From positions 248,001-312,000 of the forward strand of contig JAIXWR010000021.1 of NCBI GenBank assembly GCA_027491155.1: a DNA stretch of 64,000 nucleotides, written 5' to 3'. Shown here in pieces: positions 17,129 through 25,032 of this stretch (the stretch's first letter is position 1; each line of letters begins with the position of its first letter). This DNA is from Verrucomicrobiaceae bacterium. GTDB lineage: Bacteria; Verrucomicrobiota; Verrucomicrobiia; Verrucomicrobiales; Akkermansiaceae. The notes under the pieces were generated by a model. It did no database searches, was not told the origin of the DNA, and saw nothing but the letters and a program-made list of their open reading frames with translations. The translations under genes were made by a program, and so were the position numbers.

Positions 17129-17974
17129 TCACCATTCCACCACCGGATCGGGCAGGGGCGCGGTTGCCGGTGCCGCCGTTTCCGGCCTGCGCCGGGCGAG
17201 GAAAAAGGCCGCCACCAGGCCGGCGAGCAAGCCGATCCCCATGCCGCGGTCCAGCCAGCGGCCGATCACCGCAGGCCAGTATTCGAGATCCTCCCGATTG
17301 CGGGCCAGGATCGCCGGCGGTGCGGTCAAGGGGTCGCCGGGCACCGAGTCGATGCCGATCCGGGTCGCGAGTTCCTCGAACATCTCCCAGCGCGCCCGGA
17401 AGGTTTCCGAGGACCACAGCTCGCGCGCCTTCAGGTGGCCCTTGTCGGCCTTTTCCTTCACCGCGAAGGCATCGGTGAAGCCGGCGGCTTGCGCGGACTC
17501 ATGGAGGAGGCCGCGCAGGTGGAGGGCGTCCTGCCGCTCCTGCCGCAGGCTGGCACCGGCGTGGGGAACCGCTTGTGCGTCCATGGCGGCCGCCGCGATC
17601 TCGTGCTCCATCCCGCGGAACAGGCCGGCCGCGCGGACGGCGAGGTCGAGGCCCTTTTTCGGATCGTCCGACAGCACCTCCACTTCGACACCATAGGGCG
17701 AGGCAAGGAAGCTGACCGCGCGGGTCAGGTCGCCTGCGGGAAGAGTGAGCGGCTGTTGGAAATCGTCCTCCCAGTCGCGCTGGATCAGGGCGGCGTGAAT
17801 GGGAGCCAGCCGGGCGCGCTCGATCGAGGCCTCCGTCTTCGCGACCAGCACCGTCGAGCGATAGACCGTCGGCTGCCACTGACAATAGACCGTGGCTGCC
17901 ATGTACCCCAAGCCAAGCCCGCCGAGGGCGATGGCCAGAAAGCGTCCGGGGTAGAGGGAAGGGAAGCCTTTCAT
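17129..17974 (-). CDS. Wzz/PCP-like two-TM inner-membrane protein
   Basis: A 281-aa protein with an N-terminal TM helix (LAIALGGLGLGYMAATVYC, about 13-31), a periplasmic domain of about 210 residues with long helices, and a C-terminal TM helix (GMGIGLLAGLVAAFFLARR, about 246-264) ending in a short cytoplasmic tail. The strand after TM1 (PTVYRSTVLV) resembles the start of polysaccharide co-polymerase (Wzz/chain-length) proteins, which set polymer length in the inner membrane. The similarity is architectural, so the function is tentative. It lies between the PUR-like gene (52-nt gap) and the glycosidase-like gene, consistent with an envelope-polysaccharide role. Confidence 0.6.
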   Translation of the reverse strand: MKGFPSLYPGRFLAIALGGLGLGYMAATVYCQWQPTVYRSTVLVAKTEASIERARLAPIHAALIQRDWEDDFQQPLTLPAGDLTRAVSFLASPYGVEVEVLSDDPKKGLDLAVRAAGLFRGMEHEIAAAAMDAQAVPHAGASLRQERQDALHLRGLLHESAQAAGFTDAFAVKEKADKGHLKARELWSSETFRARWEMFEELATRIGIDSVPGDPLTAPPAILARNREDLEYWPAVIGRWLDRGMGIGLLAGLVAAFFLARRRPETAAPATAPLPDPVVEW

Positions 17975-18026
17975 CAGGCTTCAGACGGAATCCGAAATGC
18001 GGCCGGGAAGCAAGCCGCGGGAATCC

Positions 18027-18233
18027 TCAATGGCTGTCCGCCGTGTCCTTGATGTCGCTCAAGGCCGCGATGAAGTCGCCGAGGATCTCCGCCGGGACCA
18101 TGATCGTGTCGCGGTTGCCGCCGACATCCTCGGTGATCTTCACGACCATCCCGCGGGAGTTCTGCTTGAGGTCGAGGAAGAATGTCTTCCGGTCCGCCAG
18201 GATCTTCTCCGTATGCAAAAGGTCGCTTTCCAC
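18027..18233 (-). CDS. Small PUR-alpha/DUF3276-like nucleic-acid-binding protein
   Basis: A 68-aa protein matching the core of the bacterial PUR-alpha-like family (DUF3276; BpuR in Borrelia). It has RKTFFLDLKQNSRGMVVKITE, then a strand and the helix AEILGDFIAALSDIKD, which is the beta-beta-beta-beta-alpha PUR unit. These proteins bind single-stranded DNA or RNA. I chose the GTG at 18231-18233, which follows an AAAGGGAAG stretch; the frame is open to a TTG at 18275. The assignment rests on pattern alone. It lies in the leftward run after the two-TM small protein. Confidence 0.6.
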   Translation of the reverse strand: MESDLLHTEKILADRKTFFLDLKQNSRGMVVKITEDVGGNRDTIMVPAEILGDFIAALSDIKDTADSH

Positions 18234-18311
18234 CGTCTTCCCTTTCGTTGAATTCGGCCGGAGTCTCCGCCGCAATGCTTGATTGTCAAGGAAAAGGGCG
18301 GATGAGGCCGG

Positions 18312-18611
18312 TCACGGGTCCCCGCTTTCCGGGGCGGTGCCGGAGACTTCGCGGAGCTTGCGACGGATCAGCCGATCCGCCATCAGCAGCGCCCCGAGGC
18401 TCAGCAGGGCCAGCAGCGGATAGGCGCAGAGGACCCACTTGCCCCAAGGGAACTTCCACGCGAGCCAGAGCGAGATCGCGATGCCCAAAGTCGTGCGGAT
18501 GATCCAGTTCCGGAGCCGGCGGCGGTGGCGCAGCTGCCATTTCACGTGGATCTCCAAGAGCTTGCGGGCCGCCTCGTCGCGTCCCGCCCTTTCGTCGCCG
18601 GCAGGGTCCAT
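18312..18611 (-). CDS. Small two-TM membrane protein
   Basis: A 99-aa protein with a charged N-terminal helix (residues 1-35, rich in Arg and Lys), then two TM segments (IIRTTLGIAISLWLAW and VLCAYPLLALLSLGALLMA) and a basic C-terminal tail. Its ATG at 18609-18611 lies five nt after the AIM24 stop, so the two are almost certainly co-translated. I do not recognise the family; it may assist the AIM24 protein at the membrane. Confidence 0.7.
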   Translation of the reverse strand: MDPAGDERAGRDEAARKLLEIHVKWQLRHRRRLRNWIIRTTLGIAISLWLAWKFPWGKWVLCAYPLLALLSLGALLMADRLIRRKLREVSGTAPESGDP

Positions 18612-18616
18612 GCCGG

Positions 18617-19339
18617 TCAGCCCGCCGCGTGCTGCATGTAAATCTCCTCGTATGGCTGCACGATCACGAAGCCTTCGCCTTGGAAGCACATCTGCATCGA
18701 TTCGCCGGAACCGCGGCCGAGGAAGGTGCGCAGGGAGACATCGGTCCTCAACTCCGGCGTGAGGTTGCCGCTCCACGCGATGGTCGCATTGGGGTCGGTC
18801 ATCAGCGGCCGGCCGGGCTGCACGCGCAGGGTGAGCGGCTGGTAGTGGCTGGTGATCGCGAGCAGGCCGGTGCCGTCGAAGCGGACGTTGAACAGGCCGC
18901 CGGCCATCATGCCGACGATCTTTTTCATCATGGTGATCTTGTGCTGGAGGCTGGGCTCGAAGGCGAGGACGTCGTTGCCATTGACCACCAGGCACTCGTT
19001 TTTCAGGTGGAGGATGATGATCTTCTTCCCTTGGTCGGCGAGGTAGAGTTTCCCCTGGCCGTCGGCGTAGGTCAGGCGCATTCCTTCGCCGGAAATCGCG
19101 CGCTTGAGCAGGCTGCCGACGCCGTGGTCGAGCATGCCTTCGCGGCTGAACTTGATGTTGCCCACGTAGGCGGCCATCGAGCCGGTCTTGGTGTTCATCC
19201 GGCCGTTGAGGTTCACTTCGAGGAAGCGCGGCGACTCCAGCTCGAAGACCCCGTGGCCGAGGTCGCGCTGGGCGGTGCGGGCGACGAATTCCTGGAGGCT
19301 TTCGGCGGGATTCGCGGGGAGGGCAGGTGGTGTGGACAT
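18617..19339 (-). CDS. AIM24-family protein
   Basis: A 240-aa protein of the AIM24 family (the mitochondrial biogenesis protein family, also widespread in bacteria as TIGR00266-like proteins), which folds as a beta-rich trimer. Typical stretches are FLEVNLNGRMNTKTGSMAAY near the start, the GLLKRAISGEG-type glycine segment, and the Gly/Phe-rich GLLAITSHYQPLTL region. There is no signal peptide. The biochemical role of bacterial members is not known. The start ATG at 19339 precedes the conserved region by about 30 residues. It is the first gene of the leftward run. Confidence 0.85.
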   Translation of the reverse strand: MSTPPALPANPAESLQEFVARTAQRDLGHGVFELESPRFLEVNLNGRMNTKTGSMAAYVGNIKFSREGMLDHGVGSLLKRAISGEGMRLTYADGQGKLYLADQGKKIIILHLKNECLVVNGNDVLAFEPSLQHKITMMKKIVGMMAGGLFNVRFDGTGLLAITSHYQPLTLRVQPGRPLMTDPNATIAWSGNLTPELRTDVSLRTFLGRGSGESMQMCFQGEGFVIVQPYEEIYMQHAAG

Positions 19340-19404
19340 GATGGAATGAAAGTGAAGCGGCAGCGGGGATATGGCCAACGGAAAATCGGGGTGGCGGGGA
19401 TCGA

Positions 19405-19479
19405 TCAGCCGGCTCCGTCGGGAAGCTGGCTTTCGAAATCCATCGCACCGTGGAGGATCCGGATGATCCTCAGCTTCAT
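19405..19479 (-). pseudogene. Truncated ParE/RelE-type toxin relic
   Basis: A 24-codon frame starts at an ATG overlapping the antitoxin stop as ATGA, the usual junction of a toxin-antitoxin operon. After three residues it runs straight into RIIRILHGAMDF, which matches the C-terminal signature of ParE toxins (…RI-x-HGARDY/W). About 70 residues of the toxin body are missing between start and tail, so the gene is an internal-deletion relic. Confidence 0.65.
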
Positions 19480-19874
19480 CGACCCGCGCGGGCCAGGGAT
19501 TGTAACTCCTCTTCGCTTCCGACGGGAACTCCTTCGCCCCGCCGCAATTGTTCGCTTCCAATCTGGATCTCGGCGCGGAGGCGGTCCCGGAGTTCATCCC
19601 TTTCGACCATCAGCCGCAGCGACTCGCGGACGACCTCGCTGGCATTGTTATACCGGCCTGAATCGACCTTGTCTTTGATTTGGCGCTCCAAGTCAGGAGT
19701 CAGGCGAACAGAGAACACGCCCTCCCGTAGTTCTTCGAAGGAGAGCATTTCTACTTCGCCGGCCTTCGATTCCCGGACTCGCTCGGCAACCTCCTCGTCG
19801 GAGACGTCGTAATCCGGGTCCGGCAACGAATGCAGGAGGAAGCTCGCGAGCGAAGCCCGCTGCTCGACGGGCAA
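19476..19874 (-). CDS. ParD-like antitoxin fused to an addiction-module component; decayed N-terminus
   Basis: The open frame of 132 codons joins two antitoxin types. Residues 1-45 resemble the addiction-module component family (LPVEQRASLASFLLHSL), and 50-120 are a ParD-type ribbon-helix-helix antitoxin (FSVRLTPDLERQIKDKV, then NNASEVVRESLRLM). The natural start appears to be the ATG at 19911-19913, but codon 9 from it is TAG (19887-19889), so today's translation would have to start at the TTG at 19874. With the toxin reduced to a stub, the locus is inactive as a toxin-antitoxin system, although the RHH domain could still bind DNA. Confidence 0.6.
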   Translation of the reverse strand: MPVEQRASLASFLLHSLPDPDYDVSDEEVAERVRESKAGEVEMLSFEELREGVFSVRLTPDLERQIKDKVDSGRYNNASEVVRESLRLMVERDELRDRLRAEIQIGSEQLRRGEGVPVGSEEELQSLARAGR

Positions 19875-19972
19875 GGCGGCAACCTGCTACTGGACGTCAG
19901 CGAGGCTCGACATGGCGGGAGCCTACCAAGGGAAACCTCTCCGCGAAAGAAGGATTTCCCCGGTTCAGCGCC

Positions 19973-21205
19973 TCACCCCAGCACCGCGTGCAAGCGCCGG
20001 CAGACTTCCTCGACGTTGGCGCGGGAGTTGAAGGCGGAGATGCGGAACCAGCCTTCGCCGCCGGCTCCGAAGCCGGCACCGGGGGTGATCACGACCTGCG
20101 CTTCGCCGAGCATCTTGTCGAACATGTCCCACGACGAAAGTCCGGCCGGGCAGCCGACCCAGACGTACGGCGCATTCACGCCGCCGAAGACTTGGAGGCC
20201 GGCGGACTTGGCGGCTTCGACGAGCAGCTTGGCGTTGCCCATGTAGTGCTCGATCAAGGCTTTCACCTCGGCCTTGCCCTGCTCGGAGAAGACCGCGGCC
20301 GCACCCTTTTGCACCGGGTAGCTGGCGCCGTTGAACTTGGTGCTGTGGCGGCGGCTCCAGAGCTGGTGGAGCGGGACGCGCGTGCCGTCGTCGGCCTTGC
20401 CGGTGACGGTCTTGGGGATGACGATGTAGGCGCAGCGGACGCCGGTGAAGCCGCCGTTCTTCGAGAAGGAGCGGAACTCGATCGCCACGTCCTTCGCGCC
20501 TTCGATCTCGAAGATCGACTTGGGCACGGTGGGGTCCTGCACGAAGGCCTGGTAGGCGGCGTCGAAGAAGATGATGCTGTCGTTTTCCTTCGCATACTTC
20601 ACCCAGCCCTCGAGCTGGGCGCGGGTGGCGACGGCACCGGTCGGGTTGTTGGGGAAGCAGAGGTAGATGAGGTCGACGCGCTGTTGCGGCAGGTCGGCGA
20701 CGAAGCCGTTGGCCGCGTTGCAGGGCAGGTAAACGAGGCCGGCGTAGGCGCCCGTTTCGTCGGCGTCGCCGGTGTTGCCGGCCATCACGTTGGTGTCGAC
20801 GTAAACGGGATAGACCGGGTCGGTGATCGCGATGACATTGCCCTTGCCGAAGATGTCGAGGATGTTGCCGGAGTCGCACTTCGAGCCGTCGGAGATGAAG
20901 ACCTCGTCGGCGGAAATGCCGAGGCCGGCGAACTCGTTGTCGACGATGGCCTGGCGGAGGAATTCGTAGCCCTGCTCCGGGCCGTAGCCTTTGAAAGTCT
21001 CGCGGACGCCCATTTCATCGATCGCCTCGTGCATCGCGGCGCGCACGGCGGCGGGCAGAGGCTCGGTCACGTCGCCGATCCCGCAGCGGATGATCTTCGC
21101 GGCCTTGTCCGGGTTGGCATCGGAGAAGGCCTTCACCCGGCGGGCGATTTCGGGGAAGAGGTAACCGGCTTTGAGCTTGAGGAAGTTCGAGTTGATCTGG
21201 GCCAT
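19973..21205 (-). CDS. dapL: LL-diaminopimelate aminotransferase
   Basis: A 410-aa PLP enzyme that converts tetrahydrodipicolinate directly to LL-diaminopimelate in lysine and peptidoglycan synthesis, the one-step variant known from Chlamydiae, plants and Verrucomicrobia. Class I/II aminotransferase motifs are visible: [10 protein letters not shown] (42-51), GYGPEQGY (73-80), the FISDGSKCD segment, FPNNPTG (184-190), FFDAAYQAF, and [12 protein letters not shown] with the PLP-binding Lys249. The length matches the family (408-411). The ATG at 21205 gives the family N-terminus [20 protein letters not shown] promoter with a short leader lies just upstream. Confidence 0.95.
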   Translation of the reverse strand: MAQINSNFLKLKAGYLFPEIARRVKAFSDANPDKAAKIIRCGIGDVTEPLPAAVRAAMHEAIDEMGVRETFKGYGPEQGYEFLRQAIVDNEFAGLGISADEVFISDGSKCDSGNILDIFGKGNVIAITDPVYPVYVDTNVMAGNTGDADETGAYAGLVYLPCNAANGFVADLPQQRVDLIYLCFPNNPTGAVATRAQLEGWVKYAKENDSIIFFDAAYQAFVQDPTVPKSIFEIEGAKDVAIEFRSFSKNGGFTGVRCAYIVIPKTVTGKADDGTRVPLHQLWSRRHSTKFNGASYPVQKGAAAVFSEQGKAEVKALIEHYMGNAKLLVEAAKSAGLQVFGGVNAPYVWVGCPAGLSSWDMFDKMLGEAQVVITPGAGFGAGGEGWFRISAFNSRANVEEVCRRLHAVLG

Positions 21206-21215
21206 GGCGGCGGCT

Positions 21216-21244
21216 GCTTTAGACGGGCGGCGGCGGGCGGGCAA
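21216..21244 (-). promoter_or_regulatory. Predicted dapL promoter, TTGCCC-17-TAAAGC
   Basis: On the minus strand TTGCCC (21239-21244) and TAAAGC (21216-21221) are 17 nt apart, and the -10 box ends 10 nt before the dapL ATG. Confidence 0.5.
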
Positions 21245-21279
21245 GGCCCATCCGCCAAGGCTGCGACATGGAAATTCTT

Positions 21280-21380
21280 AACCGCTAAAGAACGCGAAAA
21301 GACGCGAAATTTGAAACAGCCGAAAGGCGATTGGATTTCTGCCTTTTAGATTTCGCGCCTTTTCGCGTTCTTTAGCGGTT
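21280..21380. repeat. 101-bp element with 31-bp near-perfect inverted ends
   Basis: Arms 21280-21310 and 21350-21380 are reverse complements with a single mismatch (each contains GCTAAAGAACGCGAAAAG), flanking a 39-nt centre that itself holds an AAAGGC/GCCTTT stem. It sits in the 262-nt divergent gap between dapL and the permease gene. The size and form suggest a MITE-like intergenic repeat; no flanking target duplication is evident. Confidence 0.7.
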
Positions 21381-21467
21381 CCTCTCCGGCTTTCGAATCC
21401 CGTGCGGTTCCGGCCTCTTCGTGGGAGACGGCCGAGGATCCGGCTTGCGGGCGGCGGCGGACCGGGG

Positions 21468-22430
21468 ATGATGCAGGGCGTGGAAAGCGTGAGAAACGAC
21501 GATCTGCCGGACCGCTTCGGCGCGATGCTGGTGAAGGAGCTGCGCCAGAACATGCGGCGCGGGAGCTTCGTCTATCCTTTCCTCGGCATCCAGGTGCTGG
21601 CGGTGCTCGCGCTGCTGGTCGAGTTCCAGAACAGCTCGGGGCCGTCCTTCGAAAAGTATGCCGGCATGCTGAACCTCGGGATGCTCGAGGACGCCGGACC
21701 CTTCTGGTGGGTGGTGATGATCGTCTGCACCTTCGTGATGCCGCTCGGCGGGCTGGTGCTGATGGGCCAGGAGCTCGAGGAGGGGAACCACGAGCTGCTG
21801 CTGCTGACCAAGCTCAGCCGCTGGAAGGTGGTGCGCGGGAAATTCCTCACTCTGTGGGGACTCTGCGTGCTGACCTTCGTCTCGCTGCTGCCCTACGTCA
21901 TCGTCCGCTACAACGTCGGGGCGATCGAGGTGCTCGACGAGCTCGCGCTGTCGCTGACCGTGGTCGCGCTGTCGGCGATGATGTGCGCGGGGGCGATCGG
22001 GGCGTCGTCGTTCCGCGGCCTGATGGCGCGGATCGCGGTGATGCTGCTGTTCGCGGGTTCATTGGCCGTCGGCTGCGGGATTCCGCTGGCGGCTTCCGCG
22101 GCAGTTTCCGACGGGTGCGGCGTTTTCTATCATGTCAACGCCGTCGCCGCCGCGGTTTGCTACACCCTGCTCGGCCTCGCGCTGGCCCGCTCGCGGCTGC
22201 GGCTGGTGGTCCATGCCTACGAGGTCAAGCCGAGCTACATGGTCGTCGGCCTGCTGGTCTTCACGCCCTTCGTGGTCGGCATGGCCACCGCCATGACCGG
22301 CGGCTGGGCGGGCTTCGTGGGGCTGATCGGGATGTCGCTGGTCAGCATCTACGCCGACGCCACCCCGAAGGCGCCCGCCTGGGTCAAGCCGCCGGCCCCG
22401 AACGTGCCGCCGCCGATGACGGCGGGGTAG
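21468..22430 (+). CDS. ABC-2-type permease-like integral membrane protein
   Basis: A 320-aa multi-pass membrane protein. A short cytoplasmic start (NDDLPDRFGAMLVKELRQNMR) is typical of ABC-2 permeases, and is followed by about eight TM segments, including FLGIQVLAVLALLVEF, WWVVMIVCTFVMPLGGLVL and MVVGLLVFTPFVVGMATAM. The ELEEGNHELLLLTKLSRWKVVRGKFL segment matches the cytoplasmic loop seen in ABC-2 family exporters. No ATPase gene is adjacent, so the partner must lie elsewhere. Two adjacent ATGs (21468 and 21471) follow a GGGG stretch; the first is used. The substrate is unknown. Confidence 0.7.
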   Translation: MMQGVESVRNDDLPDRFGAMLVKELRQNMRRGSFVYPFLGIQVLAVLALLVEFQNSSGPSFEKYAGMLNLGMLEDAGPFWWVVMIVCTFVMPLGGLVLMGQELEEGNHELLLLTKLSRWKVVRGKFLTLWGLCVLTFVSLLPYVIVRYNVGAIEVLDELALSLTVVALSAMMCAGAIGASSFRGLMARIAVMLLFAGSLAVGCGIPLAASAAVSDGCGVFYHVNAVAAAVCYTLLGLALARSRLRLVVHAYEVKPSYMVVGLLVFTPFVVGMATAMTGGWAGFVGLIGMSLVSIYADATPKAPAWVKPPAPNVPPPMTAG

Positions 22431-22542
22431 GTGAGCGCCACGGCCGACCCGGGCAACTCAACGGAGGCAGAAGGTTGGTAGTGCCGGGAAACTGCCGAAG
22501 TCGAAGGTCACAAACTGTAGTGCATGTCAGTAACAAGGTGCC

Positions 22543-23346
22543 ATGAAGCAATCATTCAAAGTTGGTGGTGCTGTAATCTTGGCCATGGTCTTGGCAGTCG
22601 GGATACGTCACTTGAAAACCAGATCCGGGACTCAGAGTTCCTCCTTGAATGGTGGTGGTGAAACTGCTTCCAACAACTGGGATTCGGAAGATTACAAAGC
22701 CCGCATTTCAGGCAAGACTAGACGCGATCGAAATAAGGACTCGGCTTCGAGTGACGGTGGGTATAATGGGCGCAACTACGGCCGATACATCGCAGATCGC
22801 CACCTTCCGCTCGAAGAGCTGCTTCTGGAGCTCGAAAAACTAGAGAAACAACTCCCGCGTGAGGATTTTCACCGGGTCATGAGAATGCTTGCTGCTTCGC
22901 CCTTCTATTCGCCCGAAGAGAAGGCTGCGAGCTTCAATGAGATGATGCCTATGAATGGCGAGACCTTTCCAGTTTACCAGGACACCCTTGTGGACTGGGG
23001 GTTGCAGTCCGAGTCTGTTGAGGGCTATTTCCGATTTGTTGGTCTTTTGGAGGCCCCTGAGATCCGTAAAAGCCTTGCCATCGGTTATCTTATGACAAAG
23101 TGCCGTTCCAAGGAGACTTTGAAAGATCTTTTGGTGGAGTCAGCCGATTTGTCTCAATCCTCGTTTCTCGGTGAAGGTGTGCAACGGCGATCCGCCTCGC
23201 TAAAGTCCATCGTTGATACGATGGTAGTAAATAAACATATTGACCGTGAGGACGCGATCTCGCTGATTCGAGATCTTGAAGTAGATGAGGATTTTAAAAA
23301 TGCTTTGCTTTATCGTCTTGGAGAAAGGGAGTCTCCGTATCGTTGA
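22543..23346 (+). CDS. Membrane-anchored protein of unknown function in an AT-richer island
   Basis: A 267-aa protein with an N-terminal hydrophobic segment (VGGAVILAMVLAVGIRHL, about 7-24) that would anchor or export it, a Ser/Gly/Asn-rich linker, and an all-helical, highly charged remainder (LLLELEKLEKQLPREDFHRVM and onward). I do not recognise the family. Base and codon use is clearly AT-richer than the genes on either side, which suggests recent acquisition or relaxed selection. The 379-aa gene at 27275 has the same architecture and composition. It starts at the ATG at 22543. Confidence 0.65.
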   Translation: MKQSFKVGGAVILAMVLAVGIRHLKTRSGTQSSSLNGGGETASNNWDSEDYKARISGKTRRDRNKDSASSDGGYNGRNYGRYIADRHLPLEELLLELEKLEKQLPREDFHRVMRMLAASPFYSPEEKAASFNEMMPMNGETFPVYQDTLVDWGLQSESVEGYFRFVGLLEAPEIRKSLAIGYLMTKCRSKETLKDLLVESADLSQSSFLGEGVQRRSASLKSIVDTMVVNKHIDREDAISLIRDLEVDEDFKNALLYRLGERESPYR

Positions 23347-23390
23347 TGGATTGCATGTGTTACTTTGGGCTGCCGAAGAACTGTTGAGAA

Positions 23391-23651
23391 ATGATTGAAT
23401 CGTTGAGGGGCATTTCTCCGAAGAGCTTGGTCGCCGTGATCGTCAGCGTGTCGGTAGCTGCGGTTTGGCTGCGTCTTTCCGGGAAGAATGACGCTTCGTC
23501 TGAAGGTCCTTCGATTTTCGTGGCTTTGTCTGCGTGGCGCGACTGCGGGTCGCATCATCGCCGCACCCTTATTCCCGCTTCTCCATCAGCCGGCCGCCCG
23601 CTTTCATCCTCGCCGCGTTCGTTTGGAAATACTCCAGCCAACCGCGGGTGA
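23391..23651 (+). pseudogene. Possible truncated gene for a small anchored protein
   Basis: An ATG preceded by GTTGAGAA opens an 86-codon frame. The first 50 residues look real (a hydrophobic segment SLVAVIVSVSVAAVWL followed by a polar linker), resembling the N-termini of the anchored proteins at 22543 and 27275. The rest overlaps the 3' end of the opposite GH5-like gene and has no coding character. It may be the surviving 5' end of a gene cut off by a rearrangement. Confidence 0.3.
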
Positions 23652-24675
23652 TCGCGCCGCTCATCTCCTTCGTGTCGAGTTGGTCCGGCGGCGTTCCCCA
23701 GTAGAAGCCAACCCAGCCGTCGACGGTGGCGCTGGACCGGTCGATGAAACGCTCCAGCTCGCCGATGTCGCATTTCAGCGGGAAAATCTCCTCGATCACC
23801 AGCGGCTTGCCGACTTCGTACACGGCGAGCGCCTTGAGCGCCTCGTCGATTCTCCCGCGTTCGGGATAGAAGTGCACGCTGACGAAATCCAGCGGCTTGC
23901 CGGCTTCCGGCGAATGGAACAAGGGCTTCGCGTTCGGGAACACGGTGGCCCAGGGAATCACCCCGACGGTGATCATCGTGTCGGGGTCCACCGCGCGGAT
24001 GCTGTCGCTCATCTGCCGGACCCAATCGCGGGCGATCTCCACCGGCTTGCGGCCGGCGGGATCGAGCGCGATCCGCTGGACGAAGTGCTTCCCGCCCAGT
24101 TCTCCCGCGAGCCATTCCGTCTCCACCTTTTCGCCGCCCGGCACGATCGGTTCGTTCATCAGGTCATAGCAAAAGATCTCCGGCCGGCCCTTCGCGGTCT
24201 CCGCCACCGCCTTCCAGAAGCTGGCCTGCACCGCCCAGCGCTGCTTCTCGTGCAGGGCGTCGTACCAGGCCGGAATGTCTTTCGCGTGGTAACAACCGAG
24301 TCCGGTGAGATCGAGATAGAGGCCCTTCTCGCCGGCCAGGTCGATCAGCCGCGCGAGCCGTTCCAAGGTCTTCGGGTCCGGCTGGTCGGCCGTGCGCATG
24401 AACTTGCCGAGTTGCAGGTGAACGCGGACGACATTCGCGCCCAGCGCTTTCATTTCCTCGAAATCGCCGACCACCGCCGGCCACTCGTTGTGCCAGTAGT
24501 CCTCGATCAGCCGGCCCTTGGCATCGTGGTCGTAATTGAAGCCCCAGGGCACGAAGGACTGCCCGCTGCCTTTGGCGACGAAATGCTTGCCGTCCGGGGA
24601 GACCCGGATGCGCGGCAGCGGCGCGGCCTCGACGCTAGCCACGGCGAGAAGAAGGAGGAGGCAGCGCGGGATCAT
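23569..24675 (-). CDS. Secreted GH5-like glycoside hydrolase
   Basis: A 368-aa secreted protein with a signal peptide (RCLLLLLAVASVEAAP) and a TIM-barrel of the cellulase/clan GH-A type. Visible barrel signatures are FVPWGFNYDH (41-50), ANVVRVHLQLG (80-90), the acid/base Glu175 in DLMNEP, DFVSVHFYPE (263-272), and a nucleophile Glu295 or Glu296 in VIEEIF. The target is a beta-linked polysaccharide or oligosaccharide, perhaps mannan or glucan, but the subfamily cannot be fixed by eye. The ATG at 24675 is used because it begins the signal peptide. It is divergent from the GH39-like gene, with a 357-nt gap containing a repeat. Confidence 0.8.
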   Translation of the reverse strand: MIPRCLLLLLAVASVEAAPLPRIRVSPDGKHFVAKGSGQSFVPWGFNYDHDAKGRLIEDYWHNEWPAVVGDFEEMKALGANVVRVHLQLGKFMRTADQPDPKTLERLARLIDLAGEKGLYLDLTGLGCYHAKDIPAWYDALHEKQRWAVQASFWKAVAETAKGRPEIFCYDLMNEPIVPGGEKVETEWLAGELGGKHFVQRIALDPAGRKPVEIARDWVRQMSDSIRAVDPDTMITVGVIPWATVFPNAKPLFHSPEAGKPLDFVSVHFYPERGRIDEALKALAVYEVGKPLVIEEIFPLKCDIGELERFIDRSSATVDGWVGFYWGTPPDQLDTKEMSGAITRGWLEYFQTNAARMKAGGRLMEKRE

Positions 24676-24902
24676 GCTGCGGAGCGTAATACCGGCCGGC
24701 ACATCCTGAAAGTGGCGAGAATCCCCGACGGCCGCAGGCCGCAAAGGTAGGGTCTGACCGCCCTCGGCCGACCGGATCGGTCCCTGACTGCCCGCCTCAC
24801 CCGCAAGGTGATAACCCACCCTCCCGTGGCTTCGCGGACGAGCGAGGGCGCGTCGTCCCTACCTGGCGCGACCGGTGGCGGCCGGGTAGGGTTTCCTTCC
24901 AA

Positions 24903-24966
24903 GGGAGCGCCGGCTTCAGCCGGCTTGGATGGATCGGAAAGGCGGCCGGCTGAAGCCGGCGCTCCC
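24903..24966. repeat. 64-bp inverted repeat with perfect 22-bp arms
   Basis: Arms 24903-24924 and 24945-24966 are exact reverse complements around a 20-nt loop, with the motif GCCGGCTTCAGCCGGC in the left arm. It lies in the 357-nt gap between the two divergent glycosidase genes. The rest of that gap (24676-24902 and 24967-25032) shows no gene; it is GC-rich non-coding sequence. Confidence 0.75.
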
Positions 24967-25032
24967 GAAAACCACCCAAACGTGTCGGAAACATGATGGC
25001 GGCTCGATTGACCGGCCGCCACGATCCGTCCG

